A DNA stretch of 64,000 bases from Sphingomonas gei (GTDB lineage Bacteria > Pseudomonadota > Alphaproteobacteria > Sphingomonadales > Sphingomonadaceae): contig NZ_SRXT01000006.1 of assembly GCF_004792685.1 (NCBI RefSeq), forward strand, positions 248,001-312,000, read 5' to 3'. This document shows positions 16,685 to 23,911 of the stretch, in pieces (position 1 is the first letter of the stretch; the number at the start of each line of letters is the position of its first letter). The translations under genes and the position numbers were made by a program. Below the pieces are notes generated by a model. It ran no database searches and was not told the origin of the DNA. It saw only the letters and a list, made by a program, of their open reading frames with translations.

Positions 16685-17469
16685 CAACGCTCGAACGGCC
16701 CTCCGAACACTCGCCGCTTGCCCAGGCGGCGGCGATGCACACTGCCTGCCCGAAATGCGGCGGCGCCTCGACGGGCGGGACCTGTGCGGAATGCGATCAG
16801 GAGACAGCGACATTCGCTCCGCCCGGCGCGCGACCCGCAAATGATTTCAGTCAGGTTCCGCTCCACGGCGGTGGCCCGATGGCAGGCTACAATCCCGACG
16901 AAAGCCGCAGCGGCGAATTCGTCACGTTCGATGGGGGGCTGCTGCCCATGGGCCCCGCCGGGCCGGTGGCCACCAATCGCTGCTCGCCGACGGGCGCACA
17001 ATTCACCAGCATTCCCAGCGGAACGCTCACGCCGGCATTGGTCGGCGGCGGGTTTCGGACGACCTTCCGCATGGAGGGCAATTTCAGCGCCGCGATACCG
17101 TGTACCTGTGCGCTCGGCGTGTATCGCCAGTATATCCGGGGCTACGCCAAGGTCGACGGAACCGCGGTGAACCATCCGCTTCTGCCGGGCACGACGCTGC
17201 ACCCGACGACCTATCAGGAAGACGGCACCCCGGCCGGCGAGGCCTATGGCCATCGTGAGGCACCCGGCGTCTCCGGCAATCGCTATCGCGACGATCAGGC
17301 CGGAGGCTGCACATTCGAGGGACGCGATACGCCCGGTTTTCCCAACGTCGCGCCGGGCCACACGTTCGAGATCAATCTCGATTTCAGGGGTGAGCTCAAG
17401 GACACCACCAACGGTAACGTGTTCACTTCGAGCACATGGTCGGTGGTGGGCAGCGTCACCATTCCATGA
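16672..17469 (+). CDS. Unassigned eCIS-locus protein with N-terminal zinc ribbon; candidate cargo
   Basis: This 265-residue protein matches no domain I can name with confidence. Residues 26-41 form a C-x2-C-x8-C-x2-C zinc-ribbon pattern (CPKCGG then CAECD), which resembles the Cys motif at the start of many eCIS-associated DUF4157-type cargo proteins. A Gly/Pro-rich linker follows, then a beta-rich globular part (about 120-265) with VYRQYIRGYAKVDG and FEINLDFRGELKDT. I have a general impression of similar uncharacterised proteins in other eCIS loci. It has no signal peptide. It could be cargo, a tube-lumen protein or a surface part. The start overlaps the previous gene by 13 bases. Confidence 0.6.
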   Translation: MGRLATLERPSEHSPLAQAAAMHTACPKCGGASTGGTCAECDQETATFAPPGARPANDFSQVPLHGGGPMAGYNPDESRSGEFVTFDGGLLPMGPAGPVATNRCSPTGAQFTSIPSGTLTPALVGGGFRTTFRMEGNFSAAIPCTCALGVYRQYIRGYAKVDGTAVNHPLLPGTTLHPTTYQEDGTPAGEAYGHREAPGVSGNRYRDDQAGGCTFEGRDTPGFPNVAPGHTFEINLDFRGELKDTTNGNVFTSSTWSVVGSVTIP

Positions 17470-17852
17470 GCGGCGGCACGGCCCCGCCAGGAGGATCACC
17501 GATCGTCATGGATTTCGTCATCACGCCGGCCCAGCTCGAGATCGAGAGCGTCATCGTATCGCTCGACCTAGCCGGTGGGCCGGGCCGCTGGATTCTGACC
17601 GTCATGCTTTCGCGCCGCGCCGGGTCGGCGCCGCTCCCGAGTACGGATGTCGCGGTCAGCGCGACCCGCGACGAAGGTCGCGAGATGCTGCCGCTCGAGC
17701 AGCCGCAGGCCGACCTGACCGAGTTCGGCGGGAGCCTCGGCACCACCGCCAGTGCGCGTTACGTCTTCGCCGGCGAAGCCTGGCCGCGCGCGGTGACGGT
17801 ACGCATGGCGGATGGCGTCGCGGACTTCGCGGTCGCGGAGGCCGCGACATGA
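17466..17852 (+). CDS. Unknown 128-residue eCIS-locus protein
   Basis: The frame is linked by ATGA overlaps at both ends, which strongly suggests it is translated. The first 14 residues are low-complexity (GGTAPPGGSP); an alternative start is the ATG at 17508. The rest looks like one small beta-sandwich (for example LEIESVIVSLDLAGGPGRWILTVML and ARYVFAGEAW). I recognise no family. Its place between the putative cargo and the CIS_tube gene suggests a small structural or chaperone part. Confidence 0.6.
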   Translation: MSGGTAPPGGSPIVMDFVITPAQLEIESVIVSLDLAGGPGRWILTVMLSRRAGSAPLPSTDVAVSATRDEGREMLPLEQPQADLTEFGGSLGTTASARYVFAGEAWPRAVTVRMADGVADFAVAEAAT

Positions 17853-18496
17853 CCGGGCTCACTTCGTCGCCACGGCTCATCAAGGGCGCGTTGATCGGAG
17901 TCGATCTGTTCAATCCGCTCGCGAGCATCGTGGTGTTCCAATATAATCCGGACACGATGACGCGCCGGCTCGAGCCGCGCGGCGGCGGCAGCGGCGGCGA
18001 CAAGGGCGAAGCGTTCCGGCTGGCGGGGCCGCCGAAGGAAACCATCACCGTCTCGGTCGAGATCGACGCCGCCGACCAGCTCGAGGCGAACAACCCGCTG
18101 GCGATCGCCACCGGCATCACCCCCACGCTCGCCGCGCTCGAGATGCTGGTCTATCCCAAGACCGCGCTGGTGATCGCCAATTCGGTGCTCGGCGCCGCCG
18201 GCATCATCGAGATCCTGCCGACCGACGCGCCGATGACCCTGTTCGTCTGGGGGCCCACCCGCGTGCTGCCGGTGAAGGTGGGCGGGATCACGATCACCGA
18301 AGAAGCCTATGACCCGCTGCTCAACCCGATCCGCGCCAAGGTCGATCTGACGCTCAACGTGCTGAGCTACAACGATCTGTCGCTCGGCAGCGCGGGCAAT
18401 GCGCTCTTCATGGTCCACCAGGTCACCAAGGAAGTGCTGGCGACGACCAACATCTTCGCGAGCATCCAGAACGTCGGAGCGGGGCTGAAGCTATGA
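17849..18496 (+). CDS. CIS_tube-domain baseplate protein (Pvc7/Afp7 N-terminal type)
   Basis: The 215-residue protein has the motif VVFQYNPDTMTRRLEPR near residue 28, then PPKETITVSVEIDAADQLE and TLAALEMLVYP. This is the signature of the CIS_tube domain that joins the inner tube to the spike in eCIS. It ends with a beta strand, VDLTLNVLSYNDL. In Afp and PVC one protein carries both this domain and LysM; here LysM is encoded by the next, overlapping gene, so the function is split over two subunits. Confidence 0.88.
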   Translation: MTGLTSSPRLIKGALIGVDLFNPLASIVVFQYNPDTMTRRLEPRGGGSGGDKGEAFRLAGPPKETITVSVEIDAADQLEANNPLAIATGITPTLAALEMLVYPKTALVIANSVLGAAGIIEILPTDAPMTLFVWGPTRVLPVKVGGITITEEAYDPLLNPIRAKVDLTLNVLSYNDLSLGSAGNALFMVHQVTKEVLATTNIFASIQNVGAGLKL

Positions 18497-18819
18497 GTAC
18501 CACCACCGGCTTTCCGGCAAACAGCCGCTACCAGGGCGCCGAGGTGCTCAAATACGCCGCCGAGGACGGCACCGAGACCGCCTATCTCGCGCCGCGCGTC
18601 GTGCCCGATCCGTCGCGCTTCACTCCGATCGGCGAGCATCTGGTCAACGAAGGCGACCGGCTCGACAACATCGCGGCGCAGCGGCTGGGCGACGCTGAAC
18701 TGGCCTGGCGGATCGCCGATGCCAACCGCGCGATGCGGCCGGGCGCGCTCACCGAGACAGTCGGCGCGCGGCTGGTGATCACGCTTCCCGAGGGACTGGG
18801 AGGACCGGCGGTTGCTTGA
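18493..18819 (+). CDS. LysM-domain baseplate protein
   Basis: The 108-residue protein carries the region HLVNEGDRLDNIAAQRLGD followed by AWRIADANRAMRP, a LysM-type fold as found in gp53-like baseplate proteins. In contractile systems such domains help fix the tube-baseplate adaptor rather than bind murein. It overlaps CIS_tube upstream by 4 bases and the hub gene downstream by 8. The first 40 residues (with YLAPRVVPDPSRF) are typical of the family in eCIS loci. Confidence 0.85.
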   Translation: MSTTTGFPANSRYQGAEVLKYAAEDGTETAYLAPRVVPDPSRFTPIGEHLVNEGDRLDNIAAQRLGDAELAWRIADANRAMRPGALTETVGARLVITLPEGLGGPAVA

Positions 18820-19939
18820 CGCAGGCTATCTCTTGCTGATGATCGGCCCGCTTGCGGCACCGCTGCCCGCGCCCTTGCCGCTAACCGAGGCAGTCAAGTC
18901 GATCTCGGTCAATTCGGGCGGCACGCGCAGCGGCTTCCAGATCAGCTTCCACACCGGCAAGACCTCGCCGCTCAACCTGGCGATGCTGCCGCTCGGCTTC
19001 TTCGATCCGATGATCACGCGCGTCGTAATCACCATGGTCTATCGCGGCATTCCGCAAGTGCTGATGGACGGCGTGGTCACTCGGCAGGATATCGCGCCGA
19101 GCAACACGCCGGGCGAATCCACGCTGACGCTCACCGGCGAGGATCTGAGCGTGCTGATGGACGTGGTGCAGATCCGCTTGCCCTGGCCGGCGGTGCCCGA
19201 AGCGGGGCGGGTGGCGACGATCCTTGCCAAATATGCAGCGTTCGGGATCGTGCCGATGGTGATCCCGCCGATGATACCGAGCGTCGACAGCCCGACCAGC
19301 CGCTTCGACACGCAGGACGCCACCGACCGCGCCTATCTCAACCAGCTGGCGCAGGCGAACTCCTATGTTTTCTTCGTCGAGCCCGGGCCCGCGCCGCTCA
19401 CCAGCATCGCCTATTTCGGCCCCGACGTCCGCATTCCGGTGCCGCAGCCGGCGCTCAACGTGAACATGGACGCGTTCACCAATGTCGAGAGCCTGAGCTT
19501 CAGTCTCGACGGGCTCGCCAAGAAGCAAGTGATCCTGATGACGCTGGACCCGGCGACGGGCAAGATCCCGATCCCGGTGCCGGTTCCCAATCTCAGCATC
19601 CTCCACCCGCCGCTGGGGCTGAGGCCGACGCCGCCGGCGCAGATCACCTTCGAAGGCTCCGCCGCGAGCCTGACCCCCGACCGCGCCGCCAAGCGCGCCA
19701 TGGAGATCATGATGCAGTCGCGCGACGCGATCACCGGGCAGGGGTCGCTCGACGTCGCTGCGTATGGCGGCATCCTGCGCGCGCGAATGCTGGTCGGCGT
19801 GCGTGGGGCCGGGCTGGCCTATGACGGCATGTATTACGTCAACACCGTGTCGCACACGATCACGCGCGGCAGCTACAAACAGAGCTTCACGCTGTCGCGC
19901 GACGGGCTGATCGCGGCGGGTCCGGCGGTGCTGCCATGA
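18812..19939 (+). CDS. gpD/VgrG-N-like spike hub protein
   Basis: The 375-residue protein has the fold pattern of phage late-control D / gp27-like hubs. Early strands include SISVNSGGTRSGFQISFHTG, VLMDGVVTRQDIAPSN precedes TLTLTGEDLSVLMD, and AYLNQLAQANSYVFFVEPG is the conserved hub helix. It forms the trimeric base on which the spike stands. TTG 18812 is taken as start because AGGA lies 8 bases upstream and the overlap pattern fits; ATG 18839 is an alternative. The OB-fold part of VgrG is encoded by the next gene. Confidence 0.82.
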   Translation: MLDAGYLLLMIGPLAAPLPAPLPLTEAVKSISVNSGGTRSGFQISFHTGKTSPLNLAMLPLGFFDPMITRVVITMVYRGIPQVLMDGVVTRQDIAPSNTPGESTLTLTGEDLSVLMDVVQIRLPWPAVPEAGRVATILAKYAAFGIVPMVIPPMIPSVDSPTSRFDTQDATDRAYLNQLAQANSYVFFVEPGPAPLTSIAYFGPDVRIPVPQPALNVNMDAFTNVESLSFSLDGLAKKQVILMTLDPATGKIPIPVPVPNLSILHPPLGLRPTPPAQITFEGSAASLTPDRAAKRAMEIMMQSRDAITGQGSLDVAAYGGILRARMLVGVRGAGLAYDGMYYVNTVSHTITRGSYKQSFTLSRDGLIAAGPAVLP

Positions 19940-20457
19940 CCGAGGGGGCCTATTACGGCAAATACCGGGCGACCGTGCTCAACAATGTCGATCCGGAGTT
20001 CCGCGGCCGGATCCAGATGACGTGTCCCGACGTCGCCGGGCTGTTGCCGACCAGCTGGGCGGAGGCATGCGCGCCGCTTTCGGGTCTGCCGCCGATGGGC
20101 GTCTATCTGGTGCCGCCGATCGGCGCGGCGGTGTGGGCCGAATTCGAGAAGGGCGATATCGAGCGGCCGATATGGACCGGCTGCCGCTGGGCCAGCAAGA
20201 GCGACGTGCCGACCGACGCGACGATCGGGCTCCCGGTGTCGCCCAACATCGTCGTGCAGACGCTGGCGCAGCATGCGCTGATCCTGAGCGACATGCCGCC
20301 GACGCCGGTTACCGGCGGGATCATGCTGCGCAGCACGACCAAGGCGATGATCGTGGTCAACGACAGCGGCATCTACATCGACAACGGCAAAGGCGCCTCG
20401 ATCCAGCTCGTCGGACCGAGCGTGATGATCAACAAGACCGCGCTGGTGGTGACATGA
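19936..20457 (+). CDS. VgrG/gpV-like OB-fold spike protein
   Basis: The 173-residue protein begins GKYRATVLNNVDPEFRGRIQ and continues with MGVYLVPPIGAAVWAEFEKGD. This is the OB-fold of baseplate assembly protein V / gp5 that follows the hub. The C-terminal third (about 115-173) is a repetitive beta region with IMLRSTTKAMIVVND that would build the needle. Hub and spike are separate polypeptides here, unlike the fused VgrG of type VI secretion. ATGA links it to the hub gene. Confidence 0.88.
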   Translation: MTEGAYYGKYRATVLNNVDPEFRGRIQMTCPDVAGLLPTSWAEACAPLSGLPPMGVYLVPPIGAAVWAEFEKGDIERPIWTGCRWASKSDVPTDATIGLPVSPNIVVQTLAQHALILSDMPPTPVTGGIMLRSTTKAMIVVNDSGIYIDNGKGASIQLVGPSVMINKTALVVT

Positions 20458-20469
20458 GGGAGGCTAGAA

Positions 20470-20793
20470 ATGCCCGGCATGCTGGTTGAAGCGACCGCAA
20501 GCATCCTGTGCAGTCACGGCGGCAAGGCGACGCCGACCGCGGTCAATCCGCGCGTCACTCTGGGCGGCGTGCCGAGCATGACGATCGCGACGACGATGGC
20601 AGTCGCCGGCTGTGCCTTCCCGCCGCCACCCGCCGCCAACGGGCCGTGCGTCACTGGGCAATGGCTCACCGGCACCACGCGGGTGCTGTCGAACGGCCAG
20701 CCGCTGATCGTCCAATCGAGCAGCTCGCTATGTGCGCCCACCGGCACGCCGCTGGTGATCACGGTCCCCCAGGCAAGGGTCATGGCCCAATGA
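20470..20793 (+). CDS. PAAR-like spike-tip protein
   Basis: The 107-residue protein begins with MLVEATASILCSHGGKA and has a mid-section GPCVTGQWLTGTTRVL followed by GQPLIVQSSSSLC. This matches the DUF4280-type PAAR-like proteins that sharpen the VgrG needle. Cysteines and His in the hairpins (CSHGG, GPC, SSLC) may hold a metal. There is no extra effector domain. GGGAGG lies 6 bases upstream of the ATG; the stop overlaps the gp25 gene. Confidence 0.85.
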   Translation: MPGMLVEATASILCSHGGKATPTAVNPRVTLGGVPSMTIATTMAVAGCAFPPPPAANGPCVTGQWLTGTTRVLSNGQPLIVQSSSSLCAPTGTPLVITVPQARVMAQ

Positions 20794-21164
20794 ACGCGCG
20801 CGTCGAGATCGACTATCCCTTCGCAATCGATTCGCGCGGCCGCACCGCGACGACGGATCAGGCCGATCACGTCCGCGACATGATCGAGCAATTGCTGTTC
20901 ACGCGCCCTGGCGAGCGGGTGAACCTGCCCGATTTCGGTGCCGGGGTGATGCACCAGGTGTTCGCCTTCGCCAGCCCCGAGGCGGCGACCGCGCTCGAAT
21001 TCACCACGCGCGCGGCGCTCCACCGCTATCTCGGCGATGTCATCGAAGTGCAGAAGCTCGACGTGACGGCGATCGACGCTTCGCTGCAGGTCGAGATCCA
21101 TTATTCGATCCGCGCCACCGGCGAGCGCCCCGTCCAGACCTTCGTCGTGGGAGGCCCGGCATGA
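20790..21164 (+). CDS. gp25-like baseplate wedge protein
   Basis: The 124-residue protein contains HVRDMIEQLLFTRPGERVNLPDFGAGV, the signature of the GPW/gp25 family of baseplate wedge proteins, and a helical RAALHRYLGDV. gp25 starts sheath polymerisation at the baseplate. It is coupled by ATGA to both PAAR and the large wedge gene. Family and length are as expected. Confidence 0.93.
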   Translation: MNARVEIDYPFAIDSRGRTATTDQADHVRDMIEQLLFTRPGERVNLPDFGAGVMHQVFAFASPEAATALEFTTRAALHRYLGDVIEVQKLDVTAIDASLQVEIHYSIRATGERPVQTFVVGGPA

Positions 21165-23911
21165 GCAGCGCCCCGATTTATTGCGCCCATGACGACAAGC
21201 GCCGTGCGGCGGTCCGCGGCGCCGATCTCAACGGGATCGACTCGGTCGAAGTCGATTGCGCGCAGACCACGCTGATCGTCACTTTCCTCGGGCGCGCGCC
21301 AGAGTGGATCCAGCCGGAAAACCTCCGCATCGAAGGCGGTCGGCGCGAGCGCGACATCCAGGTGCTCGCGGTTTCGATCGAACGCGCCGACGACGATGGG
21401 CTCGACGATCGCATGTTCGTGACGGTCGCCCGTCCGGGCGATTTTTCCACCTATCGGCTGGTGATCGTCGCGCGTGACGAGAGCGGGCGACTGTCGCACG
21501 AGACGCCGAACGATTTCGACGCGCGCTACGCCTCCGCCGAGTTCAGCTTCAAGGCGGGATGCCCGCAGGATCAGGACCCTGCCGATTGCCCGCCCTGCGC
21601 GCCCGAGCCGGTGCCCGCGGTGGCGATCGACTATCTCGCGCGGGACTATCAGAGCTTCCGCCGGCTGATGCTCGACCGGCTGGCGCTGACCTTGCCCGAT
21701 TGGAAAGAGCGGCATGCACCCGACATCGGCATCACGTTGGTCGAGCTGCTCGCTTATGCCGCCGACGATCTGAGCTATTATCAGGATGCTGTCGCGACCG
21801 AGACCTTCCTCGACAGCGCGCGGCTGCGCGAATCGGTGCGACGGCATTGCCGGCTGGTCGATTACCGGCTGCATCAGGGCGCCTCGGCACGGACCTGGGC
21901 CGCGTTCCAGCTCGAGGGCAAGGCGACGTTCGATATTGCGCCGGCCGACCTGATGCTCACCACCGCGCTCCCTGGCGAGCACGACCCGATGGTCCGCGCC
22001 GAAGACGCGGCCGGGATCGCGTGGAGCGACTATCTGGTGTTCGAAGCGCCCGCCGAGCTGCCCGCGCTCACGTTCCGCCGTTCGCGCAATCGCATCCAGT
22101 TCTACGACTGGGGCGGCAGCGCGTGCTGCCTGACGAAGGGTGCGACCTCGGCGACGTTGATCGAACCTAACGAGCCCGAGGAGCCGCCGGCCCCACCGGA
22201 CGGCGAAGGCGAAGGCGGCGAAGGCGGTGCCTTCGACCCCAATCAGCCGGGCGCCTTGCCGCGTGCCGAGAACCGCCCGGAGAAGCAGCGCGTCGCGCTG
22301 GCGCAGCAGGAGCCGGTGACTCCGGGGGAGCGGCCCGGCCGGCTCGGGCTCGCGCCCGGTGACGTGCTCGTCTTGATGGAAGTGATCGGCCCGCGCACCG
22401 GACGGCACGGCGACGCCGACCCGACGCGCCGTCACGTGGTGCGGCTCACCGCGGTCGAGGAAGGCGTGGATTCGCTCACCGGCCAGCGCATCGTGGAAGT
22501 GCAATGGTGCCCCGAGGACGCACTGCCGTTCCCGTTCTGCCTCTCGGCGCGCAGCGAGGCGCCGAATTGCGAATGGCTGACCGGCATCAGCATCGCCTTG
22601 GGCAATGTCGTGCCGGTCGATCACGGCCGCAGCATCGAACAAGTGCTGAGCCCAGTAAGCGCCGGCCGCATCGATGCCGCTTGCGACGATCGCTGCACGC
22701 CGTCGGAGACGCGCATCGTCGCCAAGCGCTACCGCCCACGCCTCGAACGGGCCGACGTGACTTTCGTCGCGCCACCCGCCAGCGACGAGCAGAGCTGCGG
22801 CAGCTGCGGCGGCACCGCCGCGTCGGTTGCCGGTAAGCCCGATCTGATCGGCGCGCTCCCGGCGATCCGCCTCGCCAGCTTGCCGCCCGCGAACGCGGCA
22901 CAGCCCGATCTTCAGGACGAGCTGCGCGCGGTTCGCGGGGCCGGCGCACGCACCATGGCGGGTGCCGTCAGCCTTTGGCGTCCCCGGCTCGACCTGCTCG
23001 ATTCGGGCCCGCAGGATGCCCATTTCGTCGTCGAGGTGGCAGAGGACGGCAGCGCGGGGTTGCGTTTCGGCGACGGCAGGTCGGGCCGCGCGCCGGTGGC
23101 GGGGGAGCGCTTCGTCGCTTTCTACCGCGTTGGCAATGGACCTGCCGGCAATGTCGGCGCAGGCGCGCTGCGTCACCTCGTCTTCCGCAACAACTTTCCC
23201 GACGGCGTCACGCTCACCGTCACCAATCCGCTTCCGGCGCGGGGCGGCACTGCGCCCGAGCCGATGGCGGATGGCAAGCTCCGCGCGCCGCAGCTCTTCC
23301 GCACCCGGCTCGAGCGCGCCGTCGCTGCCGAGGATTACGCCGCGATCGCGATGCGCGACTTTCCGGCACTGGTGCAGCGCGCCGCCGCTGCACTCCGCGC
23401 CACCGGGGTGCGCAGCGAAGTGCAGGTCGCGATCGACTCGTACGGCACCTCGGATCCGCCCCAGTCCCTGCTCGATTGCATCGCCAGGCATCTCGAACGC
23501 TATCGCCGGATCGGCCATGACGTGCGGGTCGTTCCGGCGCGGAAGGTGCCGATCGACCTGGCATTGCGTGTCTGCGTGACGCCGGGGCATGTTGCCGAGC
23601 AGGTGCTGACCGAGCTGCGCGAAACGCTCGGGCCCCGGTTCGATCGCGTTAACCGCCCCGGTTTCTTCAATCCCGACGCGCTGAGTTTCGGCGAAGGCGT
23701 GATGACGAGCCGCATCCTCGCGGCCGCGCACCGCGTCCCCGGCGTCGCGCATGCCGAAGTGACCAAGCTCGAGCGGCTGTTCGAAGGGCCCGATGGCGAG
23801 CTCGAAGCGGGGATCTTGCGGCTGGGTCCGCTCGAGCTGGCGCGGCTCGATCAAGACCGCGATGCGCCCGAGAATGGACGGCTGTCGCTGACGATGGAGA
23901 CGGGGCGATGA
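21161..23911 (+). CDS. Large baseplate J-like wedge protein (first of two)
   Basis: The 916-residue protein belongs to the putative baseplate assembly proteins of the TIGR02243 type. The N-terminal beta domain is followed by AIDYLARDYQSFRRLMLDRL (about residue 150) and ELLAYAADDLSYYQDAVATE, the J-protein core. The region around 555-760 holds GLRFGDGRSGRAPVAGERF. The C-terminal VRVVPARKVPIDLALRVCV is the J-terminal domain that contacts neighbours. Cysteine clusters occur near residues 128-140 (CPQDQDPADCPPC) and 546-549 (CGSC). An acidic Gly/Glu/Pro loop (about 340-360) interrupts the core. It would form the wedge arms of the baseplate. Confidence 0.9.
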   Translation: MSSAPIYCAHDDKRRAAVRGADLNGIDSVEVDCAQTTLIVTFLGRAPEWIQPENLRIEGGRRERDIQVLAVSIERADDDGLDDRMFVTVARPGDFSTYRLVIVARDESGRLSHETPNDFDARYASAEFSFKAGCPQDQDPADCPPCAPEPVPAVAIDYLARDYQSFRRLMLDRLALTLPDWKERHAPDIGITLVELLAYAADDLSYYQDAVATETFLDSARLRESVRRHCRLVDYRLHQGASARTWAAFQLEGKATFDIAPADLMLTTALPGEHDPMVRAEDAAGIAWSDYLVFEAPAELPALTFRRSRNRIQFYDWGGSACCLTKGATSATLIEPNEPEEPPAPPDGEGEGGEGGAFDPNQPGALPRAENRPEKQRVALAQQEPVTPGERPGRLGLAPGDVLVLMEVIGPRTGRHGDADPTRRHVVRLTAVEEGVDSLTGQRIVEVQWCPEDALPFPFCLSARSEAPNCEWLTGISIALGNVVPVDHGRSIEQVLSPVSAGRIDAACDDRCTPSETRIVAKRYRPRLERADVTFVAPPASDEQSCGSCGGTAASVAGKPDLIGALPAIRLASLPPANAAQPDLQDELRAVRGAGARTMAGAVSLWRPRLDLLDSGPQDAHFVVEVAEDGSAGLRFGDGRSGRAPVAGERFVAFYRVGNGPAGNVGAGALRHLVFRNNFPDGVTLTVTNPLPARGGTAPEPMADGKLRAPQLFRTRLERAVAAEDYAAIAMRDFPALVQRAAAALRATGVRSEVQVAIDSYGTSDPPQSLLDCIARHLERYRRIGHDVRVVPARKVPIDLALRVCVTPGHVAEQVLTELRETLGPRFDRVNRPGFFNPDALSFGEGVMTSRILAAAHRVPGVAHAEVTKLERLFEGPDGELEAGILRLGPLELARLDQDRDAPENGRLSLTMETGR

